Shown here in pieces: positions 35,105 through 44,324 of a DNA stretch of 64,000 bases (the first letter of the stretch is position 1; each line of letters starts with the position of its first letter). The notes below the pieces were generated by a model. The model did not search any database, had not been told where the DNA came from, and saw only the letters and a list, made by a program, of their open reading frames with translations. The DNA is from Sinorhizobium sp. 6-70 (GTDB lineage Bacteria; Pseudomonadota; Alphaproteobacteria; Rhizobiales; Rhizobiaceae): assembly GCF_030124375.1 (NCBI RefSeq), contig NZ_JASKLS010000005.1, positions 248,001 through 312,000 on the forward strand, given 5' to 3'. Both the position numbers and the translations under genes were made by a program.

Positions 35105-35860
35105 ATGCAGGAAATCCTGACGCTTGCCCAAAGCCTCGAGGCTTGGGTCGCTCTGGTTACGCTCATTGTCATGGAAGTCGTGCTCGGCATCGACAACTTG
35201 ATCTTCATTTCCATTCTCACGAACAAGCTTCCCGCCGAAAGCCGCGTCAGCGCCCGCCGCATCGGCATAGGCCTTGCACTGATCATGCGGCTGGCGCTGC
35301 TCGGCACGGTTGCCTGGATTGTGCAACTGACCGAACCGGTTTTCGAGGCCTTCGACCACCCCTTTTCCTGGAAGGACATGATTCTCATCGCCGGCGGTCT
35401 TTTCCTCGTCTGGAAGGCGACCAAGGAAATCCACCACAATGTCGATCCGAGCGATCATGGGGAGGACTTCATCGCGACGTCGGCGATCAACGGCTTTGCC
35501 GCGGCGATCGGCCAGATCCTGCTGCTCGATCTCGTCTTCTCCGTCGACAGCATCATCACCGCCGTCGGCATGACCCCGCATCTGCCGATCATGGTTGCAG
35601 CCGTCATCGTCGCGGTGACCGTCATGCTGCTTGCAGCGACGCCGCTTGCCAACTTCATCGAGCGGAACCCGACGATCGTGATGCTGGCGCTTGCCTTCCT
35701 CTTGATGATCGGCACCACGCTGATTGCCGAAGGTATGGGCTTCCACGTACCGAGAGGCTACGTCTACGCCGCCATGGCGTTCTCGGCCCTCGTCGAAATG
35801 CTGAACATGATGGCACGCAACGCCCGGCTGCGAAAGCAGCAGGCGAAGAAGCTGCACTAA
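35105..35860 (+). CDS. TerC-family integral membrane protein
   Basis: A 251-residue membrane protein with about seven helices. The family acidic signatures are [20 protein letters not shown] near the N-terminus and [17 protein letters not shown] in the middle, where the aspartates are thought to bind metal. TerC relatives handle Mn2+ or other metals, or support tellurite resistance. I checked upstream for the manganese-responsive yybP-ykoY leader typical of some TerC genes and do not see it. AAGGAGAGG precedes the ATG. No other ter gene is near. Confidence 0.88.
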   Translation: MQEILTLAQSLEAWVALVTLIVMEVVLGIDNLIFISILTNKLPAESRVSARRIGIGLALIMRLALLGTVAWIVQLTEPVFEAFDHPFSWKDMILIAGGLFLVWKATKEIHHNVDPSDHGEDFIATSAINGFAAAIGQILLLDLVFSVDSIITAVGMTPHLPIMVAAVIVAVTVMLLAATPLANFIERNPTIVMLALAFLLMIGTTLIAEGMGFHVPRGYVYAAMAFSALVEMLNMMARNARLRKQQAKKLH

Positions 35861-35984
35861 AGCAATTCCAGGAAAAGGGCGCAGTGTTTCCGTCCGGAAT
35901 TGCGTCGTCTTAAAACGTCAGACTGTTCAAATGAACGTACAAGACGATGCTCTCGTGCAGTCATAGCCGCGCGAAACGCCAAAA

Positions 35985-36019
35985 GAAGAAGCCTGCATTC
36001 GCCGAATGCAGGCTTCTTT
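35985..36019. terminator. 17-bp hairpin, probable bidirectional terminator after terC
   Basis: GAAGAAGCCTGCATTCG pairs with CGAATGCAGGCTTCTTT (16 Watson-Crick pairs plus one GT) around a single base. TTCTTT ends the right arm, and the minus-strand side gives CTTCTTCTTTTGG. It is 125 bases past the terC stop. Confidence 0.6.
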
Positions 36020-36137
36020 GACTGCGGGAGACAAGTGAGGATACGAACCGGACGGGTTGGGAGTTCGACTACCGTTTTCGTTGGTTGCGGGAGGAAACCG
36101 GAAAAATTCCCGCATTCTCCACTTCCGTCGCGTCCGG

Positions 36138-36166
36138 TTGACACGGTCCGCGTCCTCGATTGAATA
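36138..36166 (+). promoter_or_regulatory. candidate sigma-70 promoter for gltX-lysS
   Basis: TTGACA, 17 bases, TGAATA. The -35 is a perfect match. It would give a leader of roughly 210 bases before the gltX start at 36383; another TTGACA near 36210 has no -10 at proper spacing. Confidence 0.5.
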
Positions 36167-36382
36167 AACGCCTGACGACCGCAAACGTTCCAACAAAATG
36201 GCCTGTCCACTTTCCGTTGACACGCGGGGCTTTCTATGGTCTCACGCCAGCCGACTGGAATTGCCCGCCGATACCGCTGGTGCGGCACCCTTGTGGGCCT
36301 TTCCTTCCCATAAAATGCGCGCCCATACGCCGGAAATGCACTCCGGCAAGGGCCTAAAAGCACGTCGAAACGGGCAAAGACC

Positions 36383-37840
36383 ATGGCAGATTCAGCAGTC
36401 CGGGTGCGCATTGCACCCTCTCCCACCGGCGAACCGCATGTCGGCACGGCCTATATTGCGCTGTTCAACTATCTCTTCGCAAAGAAGCACGGCGGCGAGT
36501 TCATCCTGCGTATCGAGGACACAGACGCGACGCGCTCGACGCCGGAGTTTGAACAGAAGGTGCTCGACGCGCTGAAATGGTGTGGGCTGAAGTGGTCCGA
36601 AGGCCCCGATATCGGCGGCCCCTACGGGCCCTATCGCCAGAGCGACCGCAAGGACATCTACAAGCCCTACGTCGAGAAGATCGTCGCGAATGGTCACGGT
36701 TTCCGCTGCTTCTGCACGCCCGAACGGCTGGAGCAGATGCGCGAGGCGCAGCGCGCCGCGGGCAAGCCGCCGAAATATGACGGCCTGTGCCTTAGCCTCT
36801 CGGCCGAGGAAGTGACCTCGCGCGTCGCCGCCGGCGAGCCGCATGTCGTGCGCATGAAGATCCCGACCGAAGGCTCGTGCAGGTTCCATGACGGCGTCTA
36901 TGGCGACGTGGAGATCCCGTGGGACGCAGTCGACATGCAGGTCCTGCTCAAGGCCGACGGCATGCCGACCTACCACATGGCGAACGTCGTCGACGACCAC
37001 CTGATGAAGATCACCCACGTCGCGCGCGGCGAGGAGTGGCTGGCCTCCGTGCCGAAGCACATCCTGATCTATCAGTATCTCGGCCTTGAACCGCCGAAGT
37101 TCATGCACCTGTCGCTGATGCGCAATGCCGACAAGTCGAAGCTGTCGAAGCGCAAGAACCCGACGTCGATCTCCTACTACACGGCGCTCGGCTACCTGCC
37201 GGAAGCGTTGATGAATTTCCTCGGCCTGTTCTTCATCCAGATCGCCGAAGGCGAAGAACTTCTCTCGATGGAGGAACTGGCGGAGAAGTTCGATCCGGAA
37301 AACCTCTCGAAGGCCGGCGCGATCTTCGATATTCAGAAGCTCGATTGGTTGAACGCGCGCTGGATCCGCGAGAAGCTCTCAGAGCAAGACTTTGCCGCGC
37401 GGGTCTTCGCCTGGGCGATGGAAAACGACCGTCTCAAGGAAGGCCTGAAGCTCGCCCAGTCGCGCATCTCGAAGCTCGGCGAACTGCCCGACCTCGCGGC
37501 CTTCCTGCTGAAGTCGGATCTCGGCCTGCAACCGGCGGCCTTTGCCGGCATGAAAGCGTCGCCGGAAGAAGTGCTCGAGATCCTCAATACCGTTCAGCCG
37601 GATCTTGAAAAGATCCTCGAATGGAACAAGGAATCAATCGAGGCGGAACTGCGCGCGGTCGCCGAGCGCATGGGCAAGAAGCTGAAGGCCATTGTCGCGC
37701 CGCTCTTCGTCGCCGTATCGGGCTCGCAGCGCTCGCTGCCGCTGTTCGATTCGATGGAACTGCTCGGCCGCGCCGTCGTGCGCCAGCGCCTGAAGGTCGC
37801 GGCTCAGGTGGTCGCGTCCATGGCGGGCAGCGGAAAGTAA
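36383..37840 (+). CDS. gltX: glutamyl-tRNA synthetase
   Basis: A 485-residue class I synthetase that charges tRNA with glutamate. The HIGH-type motif is PSPTGEPHVGTAYIALFNYL (about 10-29) and the KMSKS-type motif is SKLSKRK near residue 255. FILRIEDTDATRSTPEFEQK is the typical glutamate/tRNA region. Alphaproteobacteria often carry two GltX enzymes; this copy, coupled to lysS, would be one of them, and whether it also charges tRNA-Gln cannot be told by eye. lysS follows after 10 bases. Confidence 0.93.
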   Translation: MADSAVRVRIAPSPTGEPHVGTAYIALFNYLFAKKHGGEFILRIEDTDATRSTPEFEQKVLDALKWCGLKWSEGPDIGGPYGPYRQSDRKDIYKPYVEKIVANGHGFRCFCTPERLEQMREAQRAAGKPPKYDGLCLSLSAEEVTSRVAAGEPHVVRMKIPTEGSCRFHDGVYGDVEIPWDAVDMQVLLKADGMPTYHMANVVDDHLMKITHVARGEEWLASVPKHILIYQYLGLEPPKFMHLSLMRNADKSKLSKRKNPTSISYYTALGYLPEALMNFLGLFFIQIAEGEELLSMEELAEKFDPENLSKAGAIFDIQKLDWLNARWIREKLSEQDFAARVFAWAMENDRLKEGLKLAQSRISKLGELPDLAAFLLKSDLGLQPAAFAGMKASPEEVLEILNTVQPDLEKILEWNKESIEAELRAVAERMGKKLKAIVAPLFVAVSGSQRSLPLFDSMELLGRAVVRQRLKVAAQVVASMAGSGK

Positions 37841-37850
37841 GGACAGGACC

Positions 37851-39347
37851 ATGAACGAGAAGACAGCAACGGCCAGCCTTTCCTCCGACGCAACGGAAGT
37901 GCGCGCACAGAAGCTGAAGCTGCTGCGCGAGCAGATCGGCGACGTCTATCCGGCGCACTTCCACCGGACGATGACCAATGCGGAACTCGCGGCGAAATAT
38001 GAGAGCCTGGAGCCGGACACCGAAACGCAGGACGTCGTGACCGTCGCCGGCCGCGTCTTTTCCTCGCGCAACTCCGGCATGTTCATGGATATCCATGACG
38101 CCTCCGGCAAGATTCAGATTTTCTCGCACAAGGACACGACGCCGGAAGAGGCGCGTGCACTGCTGCCGATGATCGACATCGGCGATATCATCGGCGTTAC
38201 GGGCGTTGTCCGCCGCACCAAGCGCGGCGAGCTCACGATCAACGCGCAAGCGATCACGATGCTGACCAAGTCGCTGCTGCCGATGCCGGAGAAGTGGCAC
38301 GGCCTCTCCGATATCGAATTGCGCTACCGCAAGCGTCATCTCGACATCATGACCAACGAGGAGTCGAAGCTCCGCTTCCAGCAGCGCAGCCGCATCGTAT
38401 CCGGCATCCGCCGCTTCATGGAGAACGACGGCTTCATGGAAGTCGAGACGCCGATGCTGCATTCGGTCTATGGCGGCGCCACCGCCGAGCCGTTCAAGAC
38501 GCATCACAACACGCTGAAGCTGGACATGTTCCTGCGCATCGCGCCGGAACTCTACCTGAAGCGCACGCTGGTCTCGGGGCTGACCGACAAGGTCTTCGAG
38601 ATCAACCGCAACTTCCGTAACGAAGGCGTCTCCACCCGGCACAATCCGGAATTCACGATGATGGAGTGCTATTGGGCCTATGCCGACTACGAGGACGTGA
38701 TGGACCTCGTCGAGCGGCTGTTCGCCGAACTGGCGATGTCGATCCACGGCACAACGGAATTCACCTATGGCGACAAGGAGATCTCCTTCAAGGGGCCGTT
38801 CCGACGCGTGCCCATGCCGGACGCCGTCAAGGAAGCGACCGGCATCGACTTCCTGGCGATGAAGACCGACGAGGAGGCGCGCGCTGCAACCGCGGCCGCC
38901 GGCTTCGAGGTCGAGAAGGATTGGACCTGGGGCGAATGCCTCGCCTTCGTCTTCGAGGAAAAGGTGGAACCGACGCTGATCCAGCCCGCCCACGTCACGC
39001 ATTTCCCGAAGGACATCTCGCCTTTCGCCAAGGAAGTGCCAGACGAGCCGCGCCTCGTCGAGCGTTTCGAGACCTATTGCAACACCTGGGAGCTCGGCAA
39101 TGCCTTCTCGGAGCTCAACGATCCGGAAGAGCAGCGCGCCCGCATGGTCGAGCAGCTCGAACAGGCGCATGCGCGCGGCGAACTGGCGAAGCAGCTCGAT
39201 GACGAATTCCTCGATGCGATCGACCAGGGCATGCCGCCGGCCGGCGGCCTCGGCATCGGCGTCGACCGGCTGATCATGCTACTGACCAACGCGCCGTCGA
39301 TCCGCGACGTCATCCTGTTCCCGGCCCGGCGCCACAAGGCCGATTAA
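37851..39347 (+). CDS. lysS: lysyl-tRNA synthetase, class II
   Basis: A 498-residue class II synthetase. An N-terminal OB-fold anticodon domain (about 55-165, with VAGRVFSSRNSGMFMDIHDA) is followed by the catalytic core. Motif 2 is FEINRNFRNEGVSTRHNPEF, and motif 3 is GLGIGVDRLIMLLTNAPSIR near the C-terminus. It charges tRNA-Lys in the cytoplasm. It follows gltX by 10 bases and is closed by a strong terminator. The enzyme is the bacterial class II type, not the archaeal-type class I LysK found in many alphaproteobacteria. Confidence 0.93.
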   Translation: MNEKTATASLSSDATEVRAQKLKLLREQIGDVYPAHFHRTMTNAELAAKYESLEPDTETQDVVTVAGRVFSSRNSGMFMDIHDASGKIQIFSHKDTTPEEARALLPMIDIGDIIGVTGVVRRTKRGELTINAQAITMLTKSLLPMPEKWHGLSDIELRYRKRHLDIMTNEESKLRFQQRSRIVSGIRRFMENDGFMEVETPMLHSVYGGATAEPFKTHHNTLKLDMFLRIAPELYLKRTLVSGLTDKVFEINRNFRNEGVSTRHNPEFTMMECYWAYADYEDVMDLVERLFAELAMSIHGTTEFTYGDKEISFKGPFRRVPMPDAVKEATGIDFLAMKTDEEARAATAAAGFEVEKDWTWGECLAFVFEEKVEPTLIQPAHVTHFPKDISPFAKEVPDEPRLVERFETYCNTWELGNAFSELNDPEEQRARMVEQLEQAHARGELAKQLDDEFLDAIDQGMPPAGGLGIGVDRLIMLLTNAPSIRDVILFPARRHKAD

Positions 39348-39368
39348 GCCGCACGTACAGACTTGGCC

Positions 39369-39402
39369 AAAGCCCGCCTTCACTAGGCGGGCTTTGCTTT
39401 TG
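39369..39402 (+). terminator. intrinsic terminator of gltX-lysS
   Basis: AAAGCCCGCCT TCACT AGGCGGGCTTT is followed by GCTTTTGT. It is an 11-bp stem 21 bases past the lysS stop. Confidence 0.85.
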
Positions 39403-39408
39403 TCCCGA

Positions 39409-39523
39409 CGGATTGCCTTGGATCACGATGATTTTGGGCCGGATCGACCAAAAATCATAAACGTGATCAATCCTAATAAGCCGAGCCGCGGGACGCGACG
39501 GAAAACCGCACACGCTTTTCCTC
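39409..39523. repeat. composite palindromic repeat
   Basis: GGATCACGATGATTTTGG and CCAAAAATCATAAACGTGATC form a long interrupted inverted repeat (39420-39471). The hairpin words GGGACGCGACGGAAAACCGC, ACACGCTTTTCCTCC follow. This combines the two modules seen at 34983-35085. It fills the space between the convergent lysS and 39524 genes. Confidence 0.65.
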
Positions 39524-40171
39524 CTAATGGCCGGCGGGCGCCTCCGCGCTCTCGACCATTTGCTCGGCGGCTTCGCCGGCCTCCGCGCCTTCCGTTGCTG
39601 CCGCCGACGGATCGACGCAAAGCGAGTGGTCCTCCATGGCGCTCATCAGGGCGCGCACCTCGTCAAGCTCAAGCCGAACGGTCTTGCCGTGGAACATGCC
39701 GGAGGCGTTCGCGGCCCCGTCATTGTAAGAAGCGCGGAACGGCTCCTCCATGCCCCTGACGCTCCGGGGACCGGGAGCAAAAAGAACCTCGGCGCCGATG
39801 GCCGCACCGCGTACCGCAGCCCGCTCCTCCGGCCCCGCCGCATCGAGCACGACGACCTGGTAGAGATCGGCCTTCTCCTTGTGCGATAGCGCACCGACCA
39901 CGCGCAGCGCCGTCCTGATGCGGTCTGGTCCGCTCGCCCTGTCGGTCTTTACATGCGTCCTGACCCAGCGCTGGCCCTTGTGATCGAGCTTCAGCGTCCG
40001 GATCGTCGTACATTCAAGCCCGGATCGCGACGGCTCGGCAAGACGGGCCATGAGCCTGTCGCGGCCGACATAGACGGCGGCACCACCGGATGCGGCGGAA
40101 ACACTGAGCGCGGCGGACAGGATGACCACCAGCCTTTTGGAAGGACGCAATCTGCTGAAAATAGCCTTCAC
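39524..40171 (-). CDS. hypothetical membrane-anchored protein
   Basis: A 215-residue protein of no family I recognise. A basic start KAIFSRLRPSKR is followed by one hydrophobic segment (about 13-35, alanine/serine-rich), which is an uncleaved anchor or signal. The exported part has two cysteines (about 55 and 186), strands such as LYQVVVLDAAGPEERAA and an acidic alanine/glutamate-rich tail. The GTG at 40171 was chosen because GGAG lies 6 bases upstream; the GTG at 40228 lacks a ribosome site. It is convergent with lysS, and no partner is evident. Confidence 0.6.
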   Translation of the reverse strand: MKAIFSRLRPSKRLVVILSAALSVSAASGGAAVYVGRDRLMARLAEPSRSGLECTTIRTLKLDHKGQRWVRTHVKTDRASGPDRIRTALRVVGALSHKEKADLYQVVVLDAAGPEERAAVRGAAIGAEVLFAPGPRSVRGMEEPFRASYNDGAANASGMFHGKTVRLELDEVRALMSAMEDHSLCVDPSAAATEGAEAGEAAEQMVESAEAPAGH

Positions 40172-40544
40172 CCGCGGCTCCGCTGTCGTCTTCGAAATTG
40201 CAAAGAAAAGCCCGCAGGCCGTTGCCACGATAAGTCAACGACCTTTCGGAAAGTTTAAGTCCGTCCAGCGGGATGCTCCCGCGGGAGCCGTTCATGGCGA
40301 CTGACCGCATGCAGGCCTTGCTCTCGCGCCGGGCTCAACTAAAAGGGATGCCGCAATTCTTCACGCGGGGGGACTAGCCGGATCATGGCGCCTATCGGAA
40401 TAGTCGGAGCAGGCATCATCGGGCGCGAGCGCGGAACTGTTGTCGACAGGCGAAAGCGTTGATTTGACACCTTTCGGTATGCGCCGCTTTTCCATAGGGC
40501 GGCGTTCTCACTTTCCTCATCCCAGAACAAGAAAAGACGAACAC
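40172..40544. other. 373-base divergent gap between the hypothetical and nucleoside hydrolase genes
   Basis: No gene is supported. It has a perfect palindrome GCTCCCGCGGGAGC at 40273-40286 without a T-run, CTTTCCGAAAGG near 40245, and TTGACACC near 40466 that could be a -35 for the nucleoside hydrolase gene, without a convincing -10. Confidence 0.35.
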
Positions 40545-41498
40545 ATGCACAAGGTTATTTTCGATACGGATCCCGGCGTCGACGACGCGATGGCGCTTCT
40601 CTTCCTGCACCGCCACCCGGATATTGATCTCATCGGCATCACCTCCGTTTTCGGTAATGCCTCGGTCGAGACGACGACGCGAAACGCGCTCTTCCTGAAG
40701 CAGGCGTGGAACATCGCGGCACCGGTCGCCAAGGGGCTCGGCGAGACCTTTAATCACGGCCGCCCCCATGTCGGCTGGCCGACGGGCATTCATGGCGACG
40801 ACGGGCTCGGCAATATCGACGTGCCGGAAACGATCGACCTGCCGCTCGACCCCCGTCCGGCCCATCGCTTCATCATCGATACGGTGCGGGCCAATCCCGG
40901 CGAGGTGACGCTCGTCGCCGTTGGGCGGATGACCAATCTGGCGCTGGCGCTCAGCGAAGATCCGGAAATCGCCGCGCTGGTCAAAGAGGTCGTGATCATG
41001 GGCGGCGCCTTCGACGTTCCCGGCAACATCACGCCGGCGGCGGAAGCCAACATCCACGGCGATCCGGAAGCAGCCGACGTGGTGATGACGGCGCCCTGGC
41101 CCGTCACCGTCATCGGCCTCGACGTGACCACCCGGACGGTGATGACGCGGGCCATGCTGGTCGATATCGCCGAGCGTGGCGGCGCGCCGGCAAGACTCCT
41201 GTCCGATATCTCGCAGTTCTACATCACCTTCTACGAGCAGCATGTCGACGACGGCATGATCGTCCATGACAGCTGTGCCTGCGCCTATGTGGTTGCGCCG
41301 GACTTATTCCGCACCCGCAGCGGCTCTGTCCGCGTCATCTGCGGTGGCATCGCCGACGGGCAGACGATCCAGAAACCGGATGCGCGCCTGTTTCCGCCGA
41401 GCCCCTGGGACGGGCTTCCGAGCCAGAAGGTCTGCACCGCCATCGATGCCGAGGGCGTGCTTAGACTGATCGCCGATACACTCTCGTTAAATCACTAA
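40545..41498 (+). CDS. inosine/uridine-preferring nucleoside hydrolase
   Basis: A 317-residue ribohydrolase. The calcium-binding N-terminal DTDPGVDDAMALLF (residues about 7-20) is the family hallmark. VVIMGGAFDVPGNITPAAEAN supplies substrate contacts, and the C-terminal MIVHDSCACAYVVAPDLF carries the HD-type motif holding the catalytic aspartate and ligand histidine. It splits nucleosides into ribose and base. No transporter is adjacent. The exonuclease gene follows after 78 bases. Confidence 0.88.
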   Translation: MHKVIFDTDPGVDDAMALLFLHRHPDIDLIGITSVFGNASVETTTRNALFLKQAWNIAAPVAKGLGETFNHGRPHVGWPTGIHGDDGLGNIDVPETIDLPLDPRPAHRFIIDTVRANPGEVTLVAVGRMTNLALALSEDPEIAALVKEVVIMGGAFDVPGNITPAAEANIHGDPEAADVVMTAPWPVTVIGLDVTTRTVMTRAMLVDIAERGGAPARLLSDISQFYITFYEQHVDDGMIVHDSCACAYVVAPDLFRTRSGSVRVICGGIADGQTIQKPDARLFPPSPWDGLPSQKVCTAIDAEGVLRLIADTLSLNH

Positions 41499-41576
41499 GG
41501 CGCGGCTCAGACGCGGGCGGCGAAAATCTTGTCCGCATAGCTGGCAGACGCGCCTCTGCCGGCTATCTTTGTTTGC

Positions 41577-42587
41577 ATGAGACCGGACAACCTGCTCTAC
41601 CCCGCCCCCAGGGGACTCTACTGCGAGAAAGGCGACTTCTACATCGACCCGGTTCAGCCGGTCGAGCGGGCGCTCATCACGCACGGCCATGCCGATCATG
41701 CCCGCGCGGGTCACGCTCACGTGCTCGCGACTCGTGAGACGCTCGACATCATGCGCATCCGCTACGGCGATGGCTTTTGCGGCGCGAGCCAGATCGCCTC
41801 CCTCGGCGAAACGATCACCGTCAACGGCGTGACCGTCCGTTTTCACCCGGCCGGCCATGTGCTGGGCTCGGCGCAGATCGCCGTCGAGGCGGATGGAACG
41901 CGGATCGTCGTCTCCGGCGACTACAAACGGCGGCCGGATCGGACCTGCCGGGCTTTCGAGCCGGTCCGCTGCGACGTCTTCATCACCGAGGCGACCTTCG
42001 GCCTCCCGGTCTTTCACCATCCGGACGACGGCGCCGAGATCGCCCGACTGCTGATGTCGCTACGGCAGTTTCCAGAGCGCGCCCACATGGTCGGTGCCTA
42101 TGCGCTCGGCAAGGCGCAGAGGGTCATCGCCCTCCTGCGCCAGCAGGGCTATGACGATCCGATCCACATCCACGGCGCACTCGCCAAACTGTGCGAGTAC
42201 TACCAGAGCGAGGGCATCGATCTCGGCGAAATCCGCCCAGCGACGTTGGCCGGCGAGAGCCGGCAGGATTTGGCCGGCGCCATCGTCATCGGCCCGCCCT
42301 CCGCCTTTGCCGATCGCTGGGCGCGGCGCTTCGCCGAGCCGCTTGCTGTCTTCGCCTCCGGCTGGATGCTCATCCGCCAGCGCGCCAAGCAACGCGGCGT
42401 CGAACTGCCCCTCGTCATATCCGATCACTGCGACTGGGCCGAACTCACGGGAACGATACGCGAGATCGCGCCGGCCGAAGTCTGGGTGACGCATGGCCGT
42501 GAAGAGGCCCTGGTGCGCTGGTGCGAATTGCAAGGCATTCCGGCGCGTCCGCTTCACCTCGTCGGCTACGACGACGAGGGAGAGTGA
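41577..42587 (+). CDS. ligase-associated DNA exonuclease (metallo-beta-lactamase / beta-CASP)
   Basis: A 336-residue nuclease. ITHGHADHARAG is metal motif HxHxDH (about 34-45), FHPAGHVLGSAQI is the next ligand set, SGDYKRRPDR follows, and the beta-CASP part includes GAYALGKAQRVIALL and LVISDHCDW. The family acts with an ATP-dependent DNA ligase in DNA repair. The ligase gene follows after 5 bases. In many bacteria a DEXH helicase and a phosphoesterase complete the set; neither is here. Confidence 0.87.
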   Translation: MRPDNLLYPAPRGLYCEKGDFYIDPVQPVERALITHGHADHARAGHAHVLATRETLDIMRIRYGDGFCGASQIASLGETITVNGVTVRFHPAGHVLGSAQIAVEADGTRIVVSGDYKRRPDRTCRAFEPVRCDVFITEATFGLPVFHHPDDGAEIARLLMSLRQFPERAHMVGAYALGKAQRVIALLRQQGYDDPIHIHGALAKLCEYYQSEGIDLGEIRPATLAGESRQDLAGAIVIGPPSAFADRWARRFAEPLAVFASGWMLIRQRAKQRGVELPLVISDHCDWAELTGTIREIAPAEVWVTHGREEALVRWCELQGIPARPLHLVGYDDEGE

Positions 42588-42592
42588 GAGCC

Positions 42593-44212
42593 ATGAAGGC
42601 CTTCGCCGAACTGCTGGACCGGTTGGTTCTGACGCCGCAGCGAAATGCCAAGATCCGCCTGCTCGCGGACTATTTTCGCGAGGCCGGCGACCCGAGCCGC
42701 GGTTACGCTCTTGCCGCGATCGCCGGTACGCTGAGTCTCAATACGGTCAAGCCCCAACTGATCCGCGACCTCTTGCTCGAGCGCATGGACGACGTGCTGT
42801 TTCGCTATTCCTATGACTATGTCGGCGATCTCGCGGAGACCGTCTCGCTGGTGTGGGAGCCGCCGCAGGAGCGCGTTGCAGCCGATATTCCGCTCGGAGA
42901 GGTCGTTGAACGGCTGCAGATGGCGGGCCGGTCCGAGGTGCGATCGCTCGTCCGCGACACGCTCGATCAGCTCGACACGTCGGGCCGCTTCGCCTTTCTG
43001 AAGCTCGTGACCGGGGGCCTCAGGATCGGCGTTTCGGCACGGCTGGCAAAACAGGCGCTGGCAGAAATGGGCGGCAAGGATGTCAGCGAGATAGAAACCC
43101 TCTGGCACGGTCTGACGCCACCCTATCTGCCGCTTTTTCTCTGGCTCAACGGCGAAGCGGACATGCCGGTCCTCAAGACGCCGGCGGTCTTTCATGCCGT
43201 CATGCTCGCCACACCGGTCGGCGAAGGCGATCTCGCAGGACTGGATCCAGCGGACTTCGCCGCCGAGTGGAAATGGGACGGAATCCGCGTGCAGCTGGCG
43301 AATATCGGCGGCGTGCGGCGGCTCTATTCCCGCAGCGGCGACGAGATTTCCGGCGCATTTCCGGAAATCCTCGAAGCGGCCGACTTTACCGGCGTCATCG
43401 ACGGCGAACTGCTGGTGGGCGGGACGGCCCGCAGCAACCAGGCGACCGGCACCTTCGCGGACCTGCAGCAGCGCCTGAACCGCAAGACCGTCAATCGCAA
43501 GATGCTGGAGGACTACCCCGCCTTCATTCGCGGCTACGATATCCTCTTTTCCGGCGAACGGGACATCCGGAGCGAACCTTTCCAGACCCGTCGCGAGGTC
43601 CTCAGTGCAGTGATCGAAGCCGCATCGCCGCAGCATTTCGACTTGTCGCCGCTCGTCCCCTTCTCGACCTGGGAGGAACTCGATCGGCTTCGCTCGAACC
43701 CACCGGACCCGGTGATCGAAGGCGTCATGCTCAAGCGGCTGGACTCGCCCTATGTCGCCGGCCGGGCGAAGGGACCCTGGTTCAAGTGGAAGCGGGAACC
43801 CTTCAATATCGACGCGGTGCTGATGTATGCGCAACGCGGCCACGGCAAACGATCGAGCTACTATTCCGACTTCACCTTCGGCGTCTGGACGGAGAGCGAC
43901 GGGCAAACCGTCTTGGTCCCGGTCGGCAAGGCCTATTTCGGCTTTACCGATGCCGAACTCGAAATTCTCGACCGCTTCGTTCGCGACAATACGGTCGAGC
44001 GCTTCGGTCCGGTACGAGCTGTCCGCGCCGAGCCCGACGCCGGCTTCGTCGTCGAGGTCGCGTTCGAAGGCCTCAATCGCTCGACCCGGCACAAGTCGGG
44101 CGTCGCGATGCGCTTTCCGCGCATCGCCCGCCTGAGGGCGGATAAACTGCCGCGGGACGCCGACAGGCTCGAAACATTGCAGGCGATGATCGAGGAGAAG
44201 GCACTGCGATGA
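42593..44212 (+). CDS. ATP-dependent DNA ligase, exonuclease-associated type
   Basis: A 539-residue ligase. The N-terminal DNA-binding domain (about 1-195) is followed by adenylation motif I EWKWDGIRVQ with AMP-lysine at 227. Motif III is GVIDGELLVGG, motif IV is EGVMLKRLDSPY, and motif V is GPWFKWKREPF; a C-terminal OB domain (about 420-535) completes it. It seals nicks using ATP, in addition to the essential NAD-dependent LigA expected elsewhere. It has no LigD-type polymerase or nuclease domain. Coupled to the exonuclease upstream. Confidence 0.9.
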   Translation: MKAFAELLDRLVLTPQRNAKIRLLADYFREAGDPSRGYALAAIAGTLSLNTVKPQLIRDLLLERMDDVLFRYSYDYVGDLAETVSLVWEPPQERVAADIPLGEVVERLQMAGRSEVRSLVRDTLDQLDTSGRFAFLKLVTGGLRIGVSARLAKQALAEMGGKDVSEIETLWHGLTPPYLPLFLWLNGEADMPVLKTPAVFHAVMLATPVGEGDLAGLDPADFAAEWKWDGIRVQLANIGGVRRLYSRSGDEISGAFPEILEAADFTGVIDGELLVGGTARSNQATGTFADLQQRLNRKTVNRKMLEDYPAFIRGYDILFSGERDIRSEPFQTRREVLSAVIEAASPQHFDLSPLVPFSTWEELDRLRSNPPDPVIEGVMLKRLDSPYVAGRAKGPWFKWKREPFNIDAVLMYAQRGHGKRSSYYSDFTFGVWTESDGQTVLVPVGKAYFGFTDAELEILDRFVRDNTVERFGPVRAVRAEPDAGFVVEVAFEGLNRSTRHKSGVAMRFPRIARLRADKLPRDADRLETLQAMIEEKALR

Positions 44213-44259
44213 CGAACAACGAAGCCGATATGCAAGAATCGAACGAAGCAGGGCAATAA
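44209..44259 (+). other. 16-codon open frame overlapping the ligase stop (possible relic)
   Basis: An ATG overlaps the ligase TGA as ATGA, the usual sign of translational coupling, but the frame closes after 16 residues (MTNNEADMQESNEAGQ). In other bacteria a ligase-associated helicase gene often follows here. This may be the remnant of its first codons or just chance. Confidence 0.2.
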
Positions 44260-44324
44260 TTGTTAAGAAGAATTTGTAATCATCCCGCGGTTCTTCGCCG
44301 TATGCACCGCCCTGGGGTGACCTT

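Larger units (their letters stand above)
35861..36382. other. 522-base gap between terC and gltX
   Basis: It holds a long hairpin (35985-36019) and a promoter-like pair (36138-36166), described separately. Between them, 36020-36130 contains repeated TGCGGGAG words and TTCGA elements that loosely recall a tRNA but do not fold into one. No credible coding frame is present. Confidence 0.5.

Noticed and set aside
36020..36130. tRNA-like stretch with TTCGA loops and repeated TGCGGGAG
   Set aside because: I could not form an acceptor stem plus matching T and anticodon arms on either strand; a tRNAscan-SE run would settle it.
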